This document shows positions 10,244 to 20,559 of a stretch of 64,000 nt of DNA, one piece after another; within the stretch, counting starts at the first letter, position 1, and the number at the start of each line of letters is the position of its first letter. Source of the DNA: Ustilaginoidea virens (taxonomy: Eukaryota; Ascomycota; Sordariomycetes; Hypocreales; Clavicipitaceae); assembly GCF_000687475.1 (NCBI RefSeq), contig NC_057317.1, positions 1,054,001 to 1,118,000 on the forward strand, read 5' to 3'. The notes under the pieces were generated by a model, which had not been told where the DNA came from, did no database searches, and was given only the letters and a program-made list of their open reading frames with translations. Both the position numbers and the translations under genes were made by a program.

Positions 10244-11667
10244 TCAATCCTCTTCGGGAGGCTCAAAGCCCCTGGGAGGGTGAAGACCATCGGGTACTTC
10301 GACGGTGTCCTTGTAGTAAGTAGGAGCTTTGCTGTACCAAAAGGCTTCCTTGACAGCCTGCAGAATAGGGCGGCGGTTGAAACCCCGGTCAAGGTTGAGA
10401 TTGGGCTTTGGCCAGGCATGCTTGCCGCCCTGTTCGTTCAAGGCACCAGCGTACGACCAGTTCCAGTACATGCCCTGGAGTTGTTGCGGCGAGGTCCACC
10501 TGCGAATCACGTCACCTGTCCTGTCAGCGACCAGTTTGAACACGTTGGCCCCGACGTCCCAGCGACCCAGCGTGGGAAGGTCCCAGTTGGCAGACACGGT
10601 GGCAATCTGGGAGTAGTGGTTGTAAAAGTTGCTGTCCTCGGTGCCGACGAGATGCGCCGGCACAGCATCACCGAGGAGGATGCCCAAGACTCTGTTGCGA
10701 GCGGCGTACTTTTCGTTCTCGTCCCAGGTGATGAGCACCAGGGTGTTTTGCATAAACTTCCTGTTGGTAAGAAGGGGCTCGAGGAACTTGCGGCACCAAA
10801 CACCGGCAGTGGTGACGGAGGTGTCGTGGCCGTCCGAGGTCATGTTGGGGGTGATGAACATCCACTGAGGCAACCTGTTGTCTCGGAGATCCCGGTGGAA
10901 CATGGAGCGGGACGGATGGATCATGGACAGATTCTTGATCTGGGACAGCTTCTGCTCGTAGTGGGTGATGCTATCGTGCATGACGGCGGGGTTGTGCTTG
11001 CGAACGTAGTCGTTGGCGCCGTTCTTCTGGTTCTTGTATGCCACACCCTCAAAGCCAGAGTAAGGCATGTCCTCCTGGTAAAGACCCCAAGAGATACCCC
11101 TGTAGTCGAGCAAGTTCATCACGGTCGCGATGTTGAGAGGCGCGCGCTCAAAAGAGTCATTCTCCATGCCAAAGTAATCGCCGGCAATGGAGGCCATGTA
11201 GTTGGGCTGAGAAGGGTGGGTGACGGCGAAGTAGTTGGAGAGGGTAATGCCCTTCTTGGTGAACCAGCTGAAGTTTGCTGTCTCCAGGATCAGTCTTGGG
11301 CCACTCGGGGTCACGATTTTGAGTTCACAATCTTTGTTGGGGGGCGGTTGGGGGGGGGGGCGGCTTGCTTACGGTCGCCAAAGGACTTGTCATAGTTCTG
11401 ATTCTCAAAGTAGATGATGGCCAGGCGGTCAAACGCCCTGCCCTTGACATAGCTAGTGGGACTGCTCGTCTTTGCTTGGGCGGCATTCTTGGCAACAGAC
11501 GCAGGGTCCGTGGCTGTGTATCTGGTCTCCCAACCGCTCTTGGGGTCGCGAGCAGGACGGGGGGGGTCGCGAGCAGGACGGGAGGGTTCACGAGCAGGAC
11601 GAGACCTGGCGGCGAGGACGCTGGTGAGGGTCAGGGCCAGGAAGCTGGCAGCCGTGTGCAGCAGCAT
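10244..11667 (-). CDS. Secreted acid phosphatase, phosphoesterase (PF04185-type) family
   Basis: Exons 11667-11373 and 11277-10244 give 442 aa. The intron (11372-11278) has GTAAGC and GACAG ends and holds C-rich runs. Residues 1-19 are a clear signal peptide (MLLHTAASFLALTLTSVLA). An Arg/Pro-rich segment with three near-identical R-P-A-R-[ED]-P units follows, encoded by about 21-nt repeats at 11540-11610. The catalytic-type motif IIYFENQNYDKSFGD sits at the end of exon 1. It continues across the junction into PNFSWFTKKGITLSNYFAVTHPSQPNYMASIAGD, which here is split between two exons. Further on are DMPYSGFEG, VLITWDENE and NASW/NWS-like glycosylation sites. The arrangement is that of fungal phosphate-repressible acid phosphatases; the same fold also occurs in phospholipase-C-like enzymes, so substrate is inferred. 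The retrotransposon block starts 375 bp upstream of the ATG. Confidence 0.88.
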
Positions 11668-12042
11668 GTTGCGTAGGTACTAGTCCAGCGGGCATATGAG
11701 GGGAAGATGAGCAAGCAGGTCCGTCAGGGAAGAACAGGTCTGAGGCTGGCAGCCGTGCAGTCCGCCGGACGGCAACTCGAAGGCGAGGACTTCGCTTTAA
11801 AGGCGGAGCAGCACACGGCGACGGCAGGCAGGTTGCAAGGTTGCAGGTTGCAGGTTGCAGGTTGCAGGTTGCAGGTTGCAGGTTGCAGGTTGCAGGTTGC
11901 AGGTTGCAGGTTGTAGGGTGTCGGAGAGCCCGAGGCGGCCCAGTCTCGTCCTGTTCGCCATTGTCTGGACCGTGGACGGTAGGGCTCTGCGGACGTGGGA
12001 ACTTTGTCGTGGCCGACAATGGACAATGGCTGAGTGTGTCAC
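11668..12042. other. Remaining promoter of acid phosphatase, truncated by transposon A1
   Basis: These 375 bp of host DNA hold the heptamer array (11831-11915) and then meet the left end of A1. The last five bases, GTCAC (12038-12042), are the duplicated target. Confidence 0.7.
11831..11915 (+). repeat. (GGTTGCA)n heptamer minisatellite, about 12 copies
   Basis: One unit at 11831-11837, one spacer base, ten perfect units at 11839-11908 and a variant unit (GGTTGTA) at 11909-11915. It lies in the upstream region of the acid phosphatase gene, 127 bp from A1. Confidence 0.95.
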
Positions 12043-12238
12043 TGTTGGAGGGAAATTGGCTTGTCTGTAATGTGGATATCGGTCATGTCCGAGGTCGGAT
12101 GTGCCGAGTTCTCCCTGGATCAGTAAGCCCTTAGGGGTACCCCCTATCCCACTATAAATAGCTGGGAACACAAGTCTCTTAGAGAGGACTTGGTTCCTTC
12201 AATCAAGCATTATCGCATTTTCCCTATGCATTCTGATA
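12043..12238 (+). repeat. 5' LTR of A1
   Basis: Begins TGTTGGAGGG and ends CATTCTGATA; the terminal CA has probably become TA by RIP. A TATAAATAG box (about 12153-12161) would serve transcription. Confidence 0.93.
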
Positions 12239-12879
12239 TGGTAGCAATTGCGTAAATATCACAATAAAAAACCTTATTTTTATCCCTTACCTTATGGCCT
12301 AGCCTTAAGATCAACTATTATCTTTATTTTGCTATAAAAGCCACTATTTTCCGGATCCTATTTAAGCAAGCTTTGGGTTCCCCGTTGAATCCGTCAAAAG
12401 CCTTATTGCTAATATACTCGTATGGCCTCGTTAATTAAAAAGGAGGCTATTTAGGAGGAAAGTAGCGATATTTCCTTTAAAAGTAACCAACCGATATCTT
12501 AACCGCTATTTTCGTCAGATCAATTCATGCCCTAAATATCGTTATTAGCGAAAATAGGTACTATTACTAATAATAGCTCTAAACCAGCAGTTAAGCTGAT
12601 ATCCCGATATAACTGGGATATCTAGTATAATTACATTTAAAAGCATGCTTTAGATAATAATATTTAGATATTCGTTGATCCTAAGGGCTCGGAAATGCTA
12701 AATATACCCCTTCTGCCAGCGTAGGAATTGGATGAACCTATCTATTCTACGTAGGCATCAGCATTAATACCTATATCGGCAGTAATAGTAGATTTATTAA
12801 TAGAAGCTGTAGATCGTACCCCTTCTGTAAATACTAGAGCTGCATCGGCAGCTAGGGCATCATCAGCAGCACTAACGGT

Positions 12880-15800
12880 AAGAATAAGAATAATCCGGCC
12901 GCAGTAAGTCGAGAATATTAAAGAAAACTACTACTTCAAGCCGATATAACGCCCTAGTAGAATTACTACTGTAGAATAGATAAAATAAGCCAATATTTAG
13001 TATAACATTCAGAACGACCATTATATAATATTTAATCGGAATCTTCGAGCGTATATAGCGTGGTTCGAATTAACGCTAAGCCCTAGCTATAAGATATTAG
13101 TAATAGGCGATTAGAATATTCGAGGAAAAATTTAACGCTTAATAGAACGTATACGACCGATTTAGCTTATTATCTAGGAATACCTCGAAGAAAAATTTAA
13201 GTAGGCTATACAATATAACCTCAAAAGATATAATATAGAGGAATAGTTTAACGAAATCTCTATATTATATAAGCGATTAGTGCGAATAGACTTAATCTTT
13301 ATTAATAGGAATACACCTACCAAATAACTAGCAGAAGCTCTTTATTAAAAGTATCCTACCTTTAAAGAAAAAATCCTCAATCGAATAGTAAAAGCATAAG
13401 AATAGAATAAATATCTCGATTTTCTAACGACTGTTAAATATATTTGGCAGAAATAGGAGCTAGAAGAGAAAGGGAAGGTTAGTAGTAGTTATATAGTATT
13501 TATAACTAACGATACCAAACCTTTGTTATAAGCTGCTTCTAGCGATACTTTAGCTTTATCTTCAGTAGAGAAAAAGACCTGCAAATATTATAGCAAGCCC
13601 TATATAGTAAAAGGGCCTCATTATAAGAATTATTAGATATTAACTCCATCGATAGCTCTAAACTACTTAAAAGATAAGATTAGTAAGAAAAGCTAGGAAG
13701 CTATATATAAAAAGATAAAAAAGGAATCCAAAGAGGTGCAAAATATATTCAAAGCCTTTCAAAATAAACATAAAGGCAAAAGCAAAGGCAAAAGTAATAA
13801 CAATAATAATAAGGAAGAAGATAAATCAATAAAGAAAGAAAAGGAAGATAAAGTATTTATAATATCTATTCTTTCTATAAGAACTCACCTAAATAATTTA
13901 GGCCTTTTAAAGTCTCGTATTATACTCGATAGTAGCACTTTAACGCATGTTTTCAACGATATAAAATAGTTCACTAATATCGACTATAATATCAATAAGT
14001 ACTTCATTCGTAATGCTTATAATAGTATTTTAAAAGTTCTCGATATTAACTTTATTCGAATTGTATTATAGGATAGAAGGGCTATTACCTTTACTAATAT
14101 TCTATATAATCCGATAATCGTAATAAATCTTCTCGCTATAAAAAAGATAAGAAATAAAGGATTATTTTAGAATAATAAAGTCGATAAGATTTACCTATAG
14201 AAAAATAATTAATAAGAAGTTATCTTTTAAATTTCTTAGGTAGAAGAAAGGCCCTATATCCTCTACCAAAGTGGCGGAAATAATATGCCTATAGATAAAT
14301 TTATCACAAAGGCTTAAAATAAAACCTTAATTATTAATAAAGCCTATTTAGCTTAAGGAGACAGTCACTAGCCTAAAACTTCGATAAAAACGCCTCATAC
14401 TATTTAGCATATGCGTTTTAGGCACCCGGATCGGGATTCAATAGATCGTATCTTCAAAAATATATTGCAGATGCCCGAGGAAAAAGAAGCTTTAAATTAT
14501 AAGGTTTATAGCAATATAAAAATCGTAAAGTAGATATTATAGTCATCTCATAAGCTCTCGATGCCTTAAGAACCCTTTAAAATAGTCTCTTTCGATCTAT
14601 TTCTATAAGCTACTACTTTCAACGGTAATAAATATATAGCGTTATTTACCTACCGATTTATAAAAATAAAGTGCATTTTCATAATACCTAGAAAGACCAA
14701 CCTACCTAGATACTAGCTAATCTTTAAGAATCGAGTTTTATGCCTATACAATATGGCGATCGCAATAGTTATCTCTGATAATAAAATAGCGCTTTAGACT
14801 AGTAATAATCGGGAAGAAGCTAAGCGGAAAGGCATTATAATTTAAAATTCGAGCCCTAGTTACTAATATTAGAACGGTCATACTAAATGTTTTAAGGGGG
14901 TATTAAAGACGAAGATAGCCCTTTTTAATATATAAGCAGGCTTTCCTAAAGAGTTATAGCCTATTATAGCTGAAGTAGCGGTATATTTACTAAATCGAAG
15001 CCCTAGGAAGTCGAAAAGACCTTATAATAATTAGAAGTTACCTCTTTAAATACTTTAACTTTAGCTCTATAAAAATAAGCCCGCCTAGAAGTACTTACTA
15101 ATAGATATTCGTCTATAAATTTACCACCTCTGCGCCTATAGATATAAGGCTTTCGTAATAACCCGTAATAGGATATTATAAAAAGGTCCGAAGCTTAATT
15201 AAAAAGCTTATATTAGGTATTTAGCAGGCTACATCTCGACCACTTAGTACCTAGTTTAGGTGCCTTTATTAAAAAAAAGCTACTAGTTCAATTCTAGCCA
15301 TATTACATTCGATAAGACCGTATTCTATTAAGATAAACGCTATTTACCGATTTCTAAATAATAGAAAGAGGCCCTAAATAGCCTTATTAGTAATATTAAA
15401 GAAACACCTTTTATTAACGACTTTAAACTTATATTATCTAGGAATTCGATTAAAAATATCTTTACTAACAATCCCATTATTAAATAGGCACTAAAGGCAT
15501 AAAATAAAGCTACTAATAATGCCCCTCAACCAATAGAAATTAATCTCAAGGTTATAGACTACCCCAAAGAAGCTATCGCTTAAGCGATACTACTATCCCC
15601 GCCATTTTTGCCTAAGCCTAACGATAAACTTAAGCCGATTACTCCCTTTAATAATATATTCTTTATAAAGCTTAAAGGAAACGCTTATAATATTTTCGCA
15701 ACTTCTATCGCGAAGCCTTTAGCTATAATAGAGGCACTATATATTACGAATATGCCTAAAGAGCCGGCGATATAAAGGGAGCTTAGGAAGTACCCTAAGC

Positions 15801-17340
15801 GCGAAGAATTTATTGCTGCCGCAAAAGAAGAATATTCGAAGGTTACAAACGGGGAGATTAAGTATATTATTTAATAAAATAATTCATCTATCGACCCTCG
15901 GATTAAGCTATTAGACCTAAAGTAGGTATTTGCCTATAAATAGGACTAAAATAGGTATCTCACCGGTTATAAGGCACGATTATGCGTTTGTAGTAATTAA
16001 TAACCCTATAATCTTCGTAATACCTAAGCAGCGGCGCTTACAGCATATACATTTCGGCTTCTTATAGCGTTAATATACTTCTTTAACTTAGAAACGCACT
16101 AATATAACTTCATTACAGCCTTTCTTAATATACTACTTAACGAGACTATCTATTGCAAATAACCCGATGGATTCCACGATAGTTTCATATTCATTAGGTT
16201 ATTGCATGCCCTATATGGGCTTCGAAGGTCTCTGTTATTATAGTTCAAAGAGTTATTACGATTCCTATTGCAATAAGGCTTTAAATAGGTCTGTAAGGAC
16301 CCCTATATCTTTATTAATAGCTTCCTCATTATATTCTTCTACGTTAATAACCTAGTCGTGCTTTATTATAAGTTACGGATAGAGGCATTCGAATCGTTCC
16401 ATACAGTATTAATAGCGGCATTTAAGATCAAGGATCTCGGCGAGCTACAATAGTTCCTAGCAATTAAGGTTATTCGCAACCGCACAGCCGGAAAGTTATA
16501 GCTTATACAAAAGGCTTACTTCGATAAGCTGGCGATAAAATATAACCTTACCGCGTTTGACGATACTAAGGACCGCCTTTTGGAGCACCCACTATACGCA
16601 GTAAGACTTAAGGCATTCGATAGGATAACTAAACCATACGATACGAAGCGATACCAATCGATAGTAGGCTTATTAGTATATCCAATCATAATTATAAGGC
16701 CTAAACTAGGCTATATTGGATTATAGCTATTAAGATTCCTTTAAAATCCGGGTCTAGACTATTTATAAGCCGCAAAGAAGGCACTCGACTATAGCTATGC
16801 GTGGAAGAATACCGCGATAGAATTCCGGGCTGATATAGCAGAAATAGAGGCATTTTCTAATACTTCCTATGCCGATGATATTACAATGCGACGAAGCAGT
16901 TAGGGCTATATAATTAAGCTTTTTAGCGGCCCGATTATATATAAATCGGGTTAATAGGATACTATTACAATATCGTCAACAAAAGTAGAGCTTCTTACGA
17001 TATCTTATATAGTAAAGGAGGTCATCGCCTTTAAGAGATTATATAAGGAGGTTAGGCTTCAATTATATGCTGATATCCTTATAATTTAATGCGATAATAT
17101 CTAGACCATTCGCTTATTAAAAGAGGAATTCTTTAAGCTCGTAATATAGCTTTATTATATAGATATTTATTACCATTAGTTGCGCCAGGAGGTTCAGAAA
17201 GGAACGATCGATATTATATAGGTTCCAATGGGTAATATGGTTGCTAACGGTTTTATAAAGCCCCTAATAGGCCAGAAATTTGAAATCTTCTGCCGGCAGT
17301 TTAGGCTCGTTATTTTAAAGGGATCCTACGACGCCGGACT
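12880..17340 (+). pseudogene. A1 gag-pol remnant (Copia)
   Basis: No long frame survives; the reading is broken by many TAA/TAG codons. Recognisable pieces in order: a Lys/Asn-rich gag tail (about 13740-13860), a protease site reading LDSS instead of D-[ST]-G (about 13925), the integrase pre-domain RFRHPD (about 14411), reverse transcriptase (about 15950-16700) and RNase H (about 16840-17290, with NTSYADD and the TSSTEAEL-like region, both altered). The RT catalytic pair is changed from Asp-Asp to Asn-Asn (FFYVNNLVV, about 16337-16360), a direct result of G-to-A change. Confidence 0.85.
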
Positions 17341-17689
17341 GTAGTCTTATGATGTTATTCTTAGTGGTGAGGAAGAGCCTCAGAAGGACTAAAAGACGCC
17401 CTCTAAGGACTAAAAGACGCCCTGAAAAATCAGATTGAAAGGGGTTTTTTAATAGCTGCACTTATTTCCTATGGAAAATTGGAATCTACGGTTTATTGTT
17501 GTTTTCTTATGCTGTATATGTGCTATTGGGCGAATTTACCCCTGAATAGGTAGCCTATTCAATAAGGGCACTATTATGTTTTGCGTATAACTGTTTTAAG
17601 TGGATTGATATTTCTACTTGTTATCTTGCTTTGCACTGAGTTTAGCTATATGGCAGGATATCCTAGAGAAAGCACATCCTAAGGGGGTA

Positions 17690-17885
17690 TGTTGGAGGGA
17701 AATTGGCTTATCTGTAATGTGGATATCGGTCATATCCGAGGTCGGATGTGCCGAGTTCTCCCTAGATTAGTAAGCCTTTAGGGGTACCCCCTATCCCACT
17801 ATAAATAGCTGGGAACACAAGTCTCTTAGAGAGGACTTGGTTCCTTTAATTAAGCATTATCGCATTTTCCCTGTGCATTCTGATA
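17690..17885 (+). repeat. 3' LTR of A1
   Basis: 196 bp, same ends as the 5' copy. Of the eight differences between the two LTRs, seven are C-to-T or G-to-A in this copy. Confidence 0.93.
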
Positions 17886-18023
17886 GTCACTCCTTTTCTA
17901 GAGTCCGATATGGAACTTTGTCTCCGCAGCGGGTTTCTGCTATCTGGTGGTTTCCACTTTCCGGCGGGCGAGGCCACAGGGGGGAAGGTGGGAGGTAAAG
18001 GCTAAAGGCTAGTACTATATTAG
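17886..18023. other. 138-bp island of host DNA between A1 and A2
   Basis: Begins with the second GTCAC and ends with ATTAG, the left TSD of A2. Its base composition is host-like and most CpA sites survive. No gene is visible; it was part of the intergenic region between the acid phosphatase and multicopper oxidase genes. Confidence 0.85.
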
Positions 18024-18219
18024 TGTCAGAATGCACAGGGAAAATGCGATAATGCTTGATTGAAGGAACCAAGTCCTCTCTAAGAGACTTGTGTTCCCAG
18101 CTATTTATAGTGGGATAGGGGGTACCCCTAAGGGCTTACTGATCTAGGGAGAACTCGGCACATCCGACCTCGGATATGACCGATATCCACATTACAGATA
18201 AGCCAATTTCCCTCCAATA
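18024..18219 (-). repeat. 3' LTR of A2 (inverted)
   Basis: Reverse complement of the A1 LTR, beginning TGTCAGAATGC on the plus strand. It is followed by the complement of the polypurine tract (TACCCCCTTAGG). Confidence 0.93.
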
Positions 18220-19842
18220 TACCCCCTTAGGATATACTTTCTCTAGGATATCCTGCCATATAGCTAAACTTAGTGTAAAGCAAGATAATAAGTAGAAATA
18301 TCAATCCACTTAAAACGATATGCGCAAAATGACGGTGCTATTATTGAACAGGCTACCTATATAGGGGTAAATTGGCCTAATAGTATACATATAAAGTAAG
18401 AAAATAGTAATAAACCGTAGATTCTAATTTTCTATAGGAAATAAGTGCAGCTATTGAAAAGCCCCTTTTAATCTGATTTTTTAGGGCGTCTTTTGATCCT
18501 TATGAGGCTCTTCCTTACTACTAAAATCAATATTATAAGACTGCGGTCCAGCATTATAGGATCCCTTCAAAATAATAAGCCTAAGCTACCGGTGAAAGAT
18601 TTCAAATTTCTAGCCTATTAAGGGCTTTATAAAACCGTTAGCAACTATATTGCCCGTTAAAACCTATATAATATCAATCGTTCTTTTCTAAACCTCCTGG
18701 CGTAACTAATGGTGATAAATATCTATATAATAAAGCCGTATTATAAGCTTAAAGAATTCCTCCTTTAATAGGCGAATAGTCTAGATATTATCGCATTAAA
18801 TTATAGGGATATCGGCATATAATTAAAGCCTAACTTTTTCGTATAATCTTTTGAAGGCGATAACCTCTTTTACTGTATAAGATATCGCAAGAAGCTCTAC
18901 CTCTATTAATAATATTATAATAATATCCTATTGACCCGATTTATATACAATTAGGCCGCTAAAGAGCTTAATTATATAGCCCTAACTGCTTTATCGCATC
19001 ATAATATCGTCGGCATAAAAAGCATTAGAAAATGCCTCTATTTCTGCTATATTAGCCCGGAACTCTATTGCGGTATTTTTCTATATATAGCTATAGTCGA
19101 GTGCCTTCCTTATAGCTTATAAATAGTCTAGACCTAGGTTTTAAAGGAATCTTAATAGCTGCGATCTAATATAGCCTAATTTAGGCCTTATAATTATAAT
19201 CGGATATACTAATAAGCCTACTATTAATTAGTATTGCTTCGTATTATATAGTTTAGCTATCCTATCGAATGCCTTAAGTCTTATTGCGTATAGTGGGTGC
19301 TCTAGAAGGCGGTCTTTAGTATCGTCAAACGCAGTAAGGTTATATTTTATCGCCAGCTTATCGAAGTAAGCCCTTTATGTAAGCTATAACTTTCTAGCCA
19401 TATAATTGCAAATAACCTTAATTGCTAGGAACTACTATAGCTCGCCGAGATCCTTAATCTTAAATACTGCTATTAATGCCGTATAGAATGATTCGAATGC
19501 CTCTATCTATAACTTATAATAAAGCACGACTAGATTATTAATATAGAAGAATATAATAAGGAAGCTATTAATAAAGATATAGGGGTCCTTGCAGACCTAT
19601 TTAAAGCCTTATTGCAATAGGAATCGTAATAACTCTTTAAACTATAGTAGCAGAGACCTTTAAAGCCTATATAGGGCATATAATAACCTAATAAATATAA
19701 AACTATCGTAGAATCTATTAGGTTATTTATAATAGATAGTCTTATTAAGTAGTATATTAAGAAAGGCCGTAATAAAGTTATATTAGTGCGTTTCTAGGTT
19801 AAAGAAGCATATTAACGCCATAAAAAGCCGAAATATATATGC

Positions 19843-20190
19843 TGTCGGAATCGCTGTCGCAAGGTGCCCAATTGGGCACATTACGACGGATGTGCCGCGC
19901 ACACCCGTTGCGCACGATGTGGCCACTTTGGCCACTTTTGCCCCTTTTGCCCCTGTGCCCCTGAGCCCGGTAGGGCACGCGGGCAGTCCGGCCCGACCGC
20001 GCCGATGCACGTGACTACGGCACGCACAAAAAGGCCACATCGTGTAATTACTCTTTTGCTTCCTTTCTTTCCTTTTAGATAGTCAGTCATAATCAAAGAA
20101 GTAATTATACCTTTGACCGGTGACCTTACGGTACTTAATACCACGCGCGCGACCCTACGTATAACTGGGTACCCCGAGTTTATATCAACA
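19843..20190 (+). repeat. 5' LTR of B1
   Basis: 348 bp. It is followed directly by a sequence with a perfect 7-bp hairpin, AGTGGTG-ATAAC-CACCACT (20197-20215). Confidence 0.92.
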
Positions 20191-20196
20191 CTGATT

Positions 20197-20215
20197 AGTG
20201 GTGATAACCACCACT
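20197..20215 (+). promoter_or_regulatory. Perfect hairpin next to the B1 5' LTR (primer site or packaging element?)
   Basis: Stem AGTGGTG/CACCACT with loop ATAAC, 6 bp after the LTR end where a primer binding site is expected. I could not match it to a tRNA 3' end. In B2 one stem base is changed by a transition (AGTAGTG). Confidence 0.45.
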
Positions 20216-20559
20216 CATAGGATAATTACATCCCGCAAAGAACGGTGCATCATAGATCAGTAAGATACTAATTTCGAAGAGGCAGTTAAGCTTTCTTAGC
20301 TGTACTAACTAGAGGGAGAACGATTTATAACCTCTCCTTCCCCTCGTCTATCACGAGGAAGAAACTTACGCTGAATATCATAATATTTGAAGATACCCTC
20401 AGCATTTAGGAAGAACGATTTGTAACCTCTTCCTATTCTTTCTTTCTTTTACTACTATGGTAAAAGCCCCCTTTCGAATCTTGCACTCCTTATAAGAGGG
20501 AATCTTACACTCTTTGCAATATATCCCCCCCCCCCCCCCTTTTAAACCCTCATCTCAAT

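Larger units (their letters stand above)
12043..17885 (+). mobile_element. Copia-A copy A1, complete but RIP-inactivated LTR retrotransposon
   Basis: 5843 bp, flanked by the 5-bp TSD GTCAC (12038-12042 and 17886-17890). LTRs of 196 bp each lie at 12043-12238 and 17690-17885. By eye they differ at eight positions, all transitions. A TGGTAGC stretch directly after the 5' LTR matches the 3' end of initiator Met tRNA over 7 nt, a weak but correctly placed primer site. An AAGGGGGTA purine tract directly precedes the 3' LTR. Internal order is gag, protease, integrase, reverse transcriptase, RNase H, which defines Ty1/copia. Confidence 0.95.

Noticed and set aside
10208..11395. 395-codon plus-strand frame
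   Set aside because: Antisense shadow of the acid phosphatase gene, whose signal peptide, splice junction and catalytic motif are convincing.
11831..11915. Heptamer array considered as a CRISPR or telomere-like repeat
   Set aside because: No spacers between units, and the unit GGTTGCA is not the fungal telomere repeat TTAGGG; it is a plain minisatellite.
13055..13075. GGTTCGAAT resembling a tRNA B box in A1
   Set aside because: No A box or cloverleaf around it; it lies in the gag region of a RIP'd element.
19864..20082. Cys/His-rich frame (repeated at 26737 and 32031) that looks like a zinc-finger protein
   Set aside because: Lies inside the B LTR GC-rich unit array; the Cys and His spacing comes from TTTGCCCC/GGCCAC repeats.
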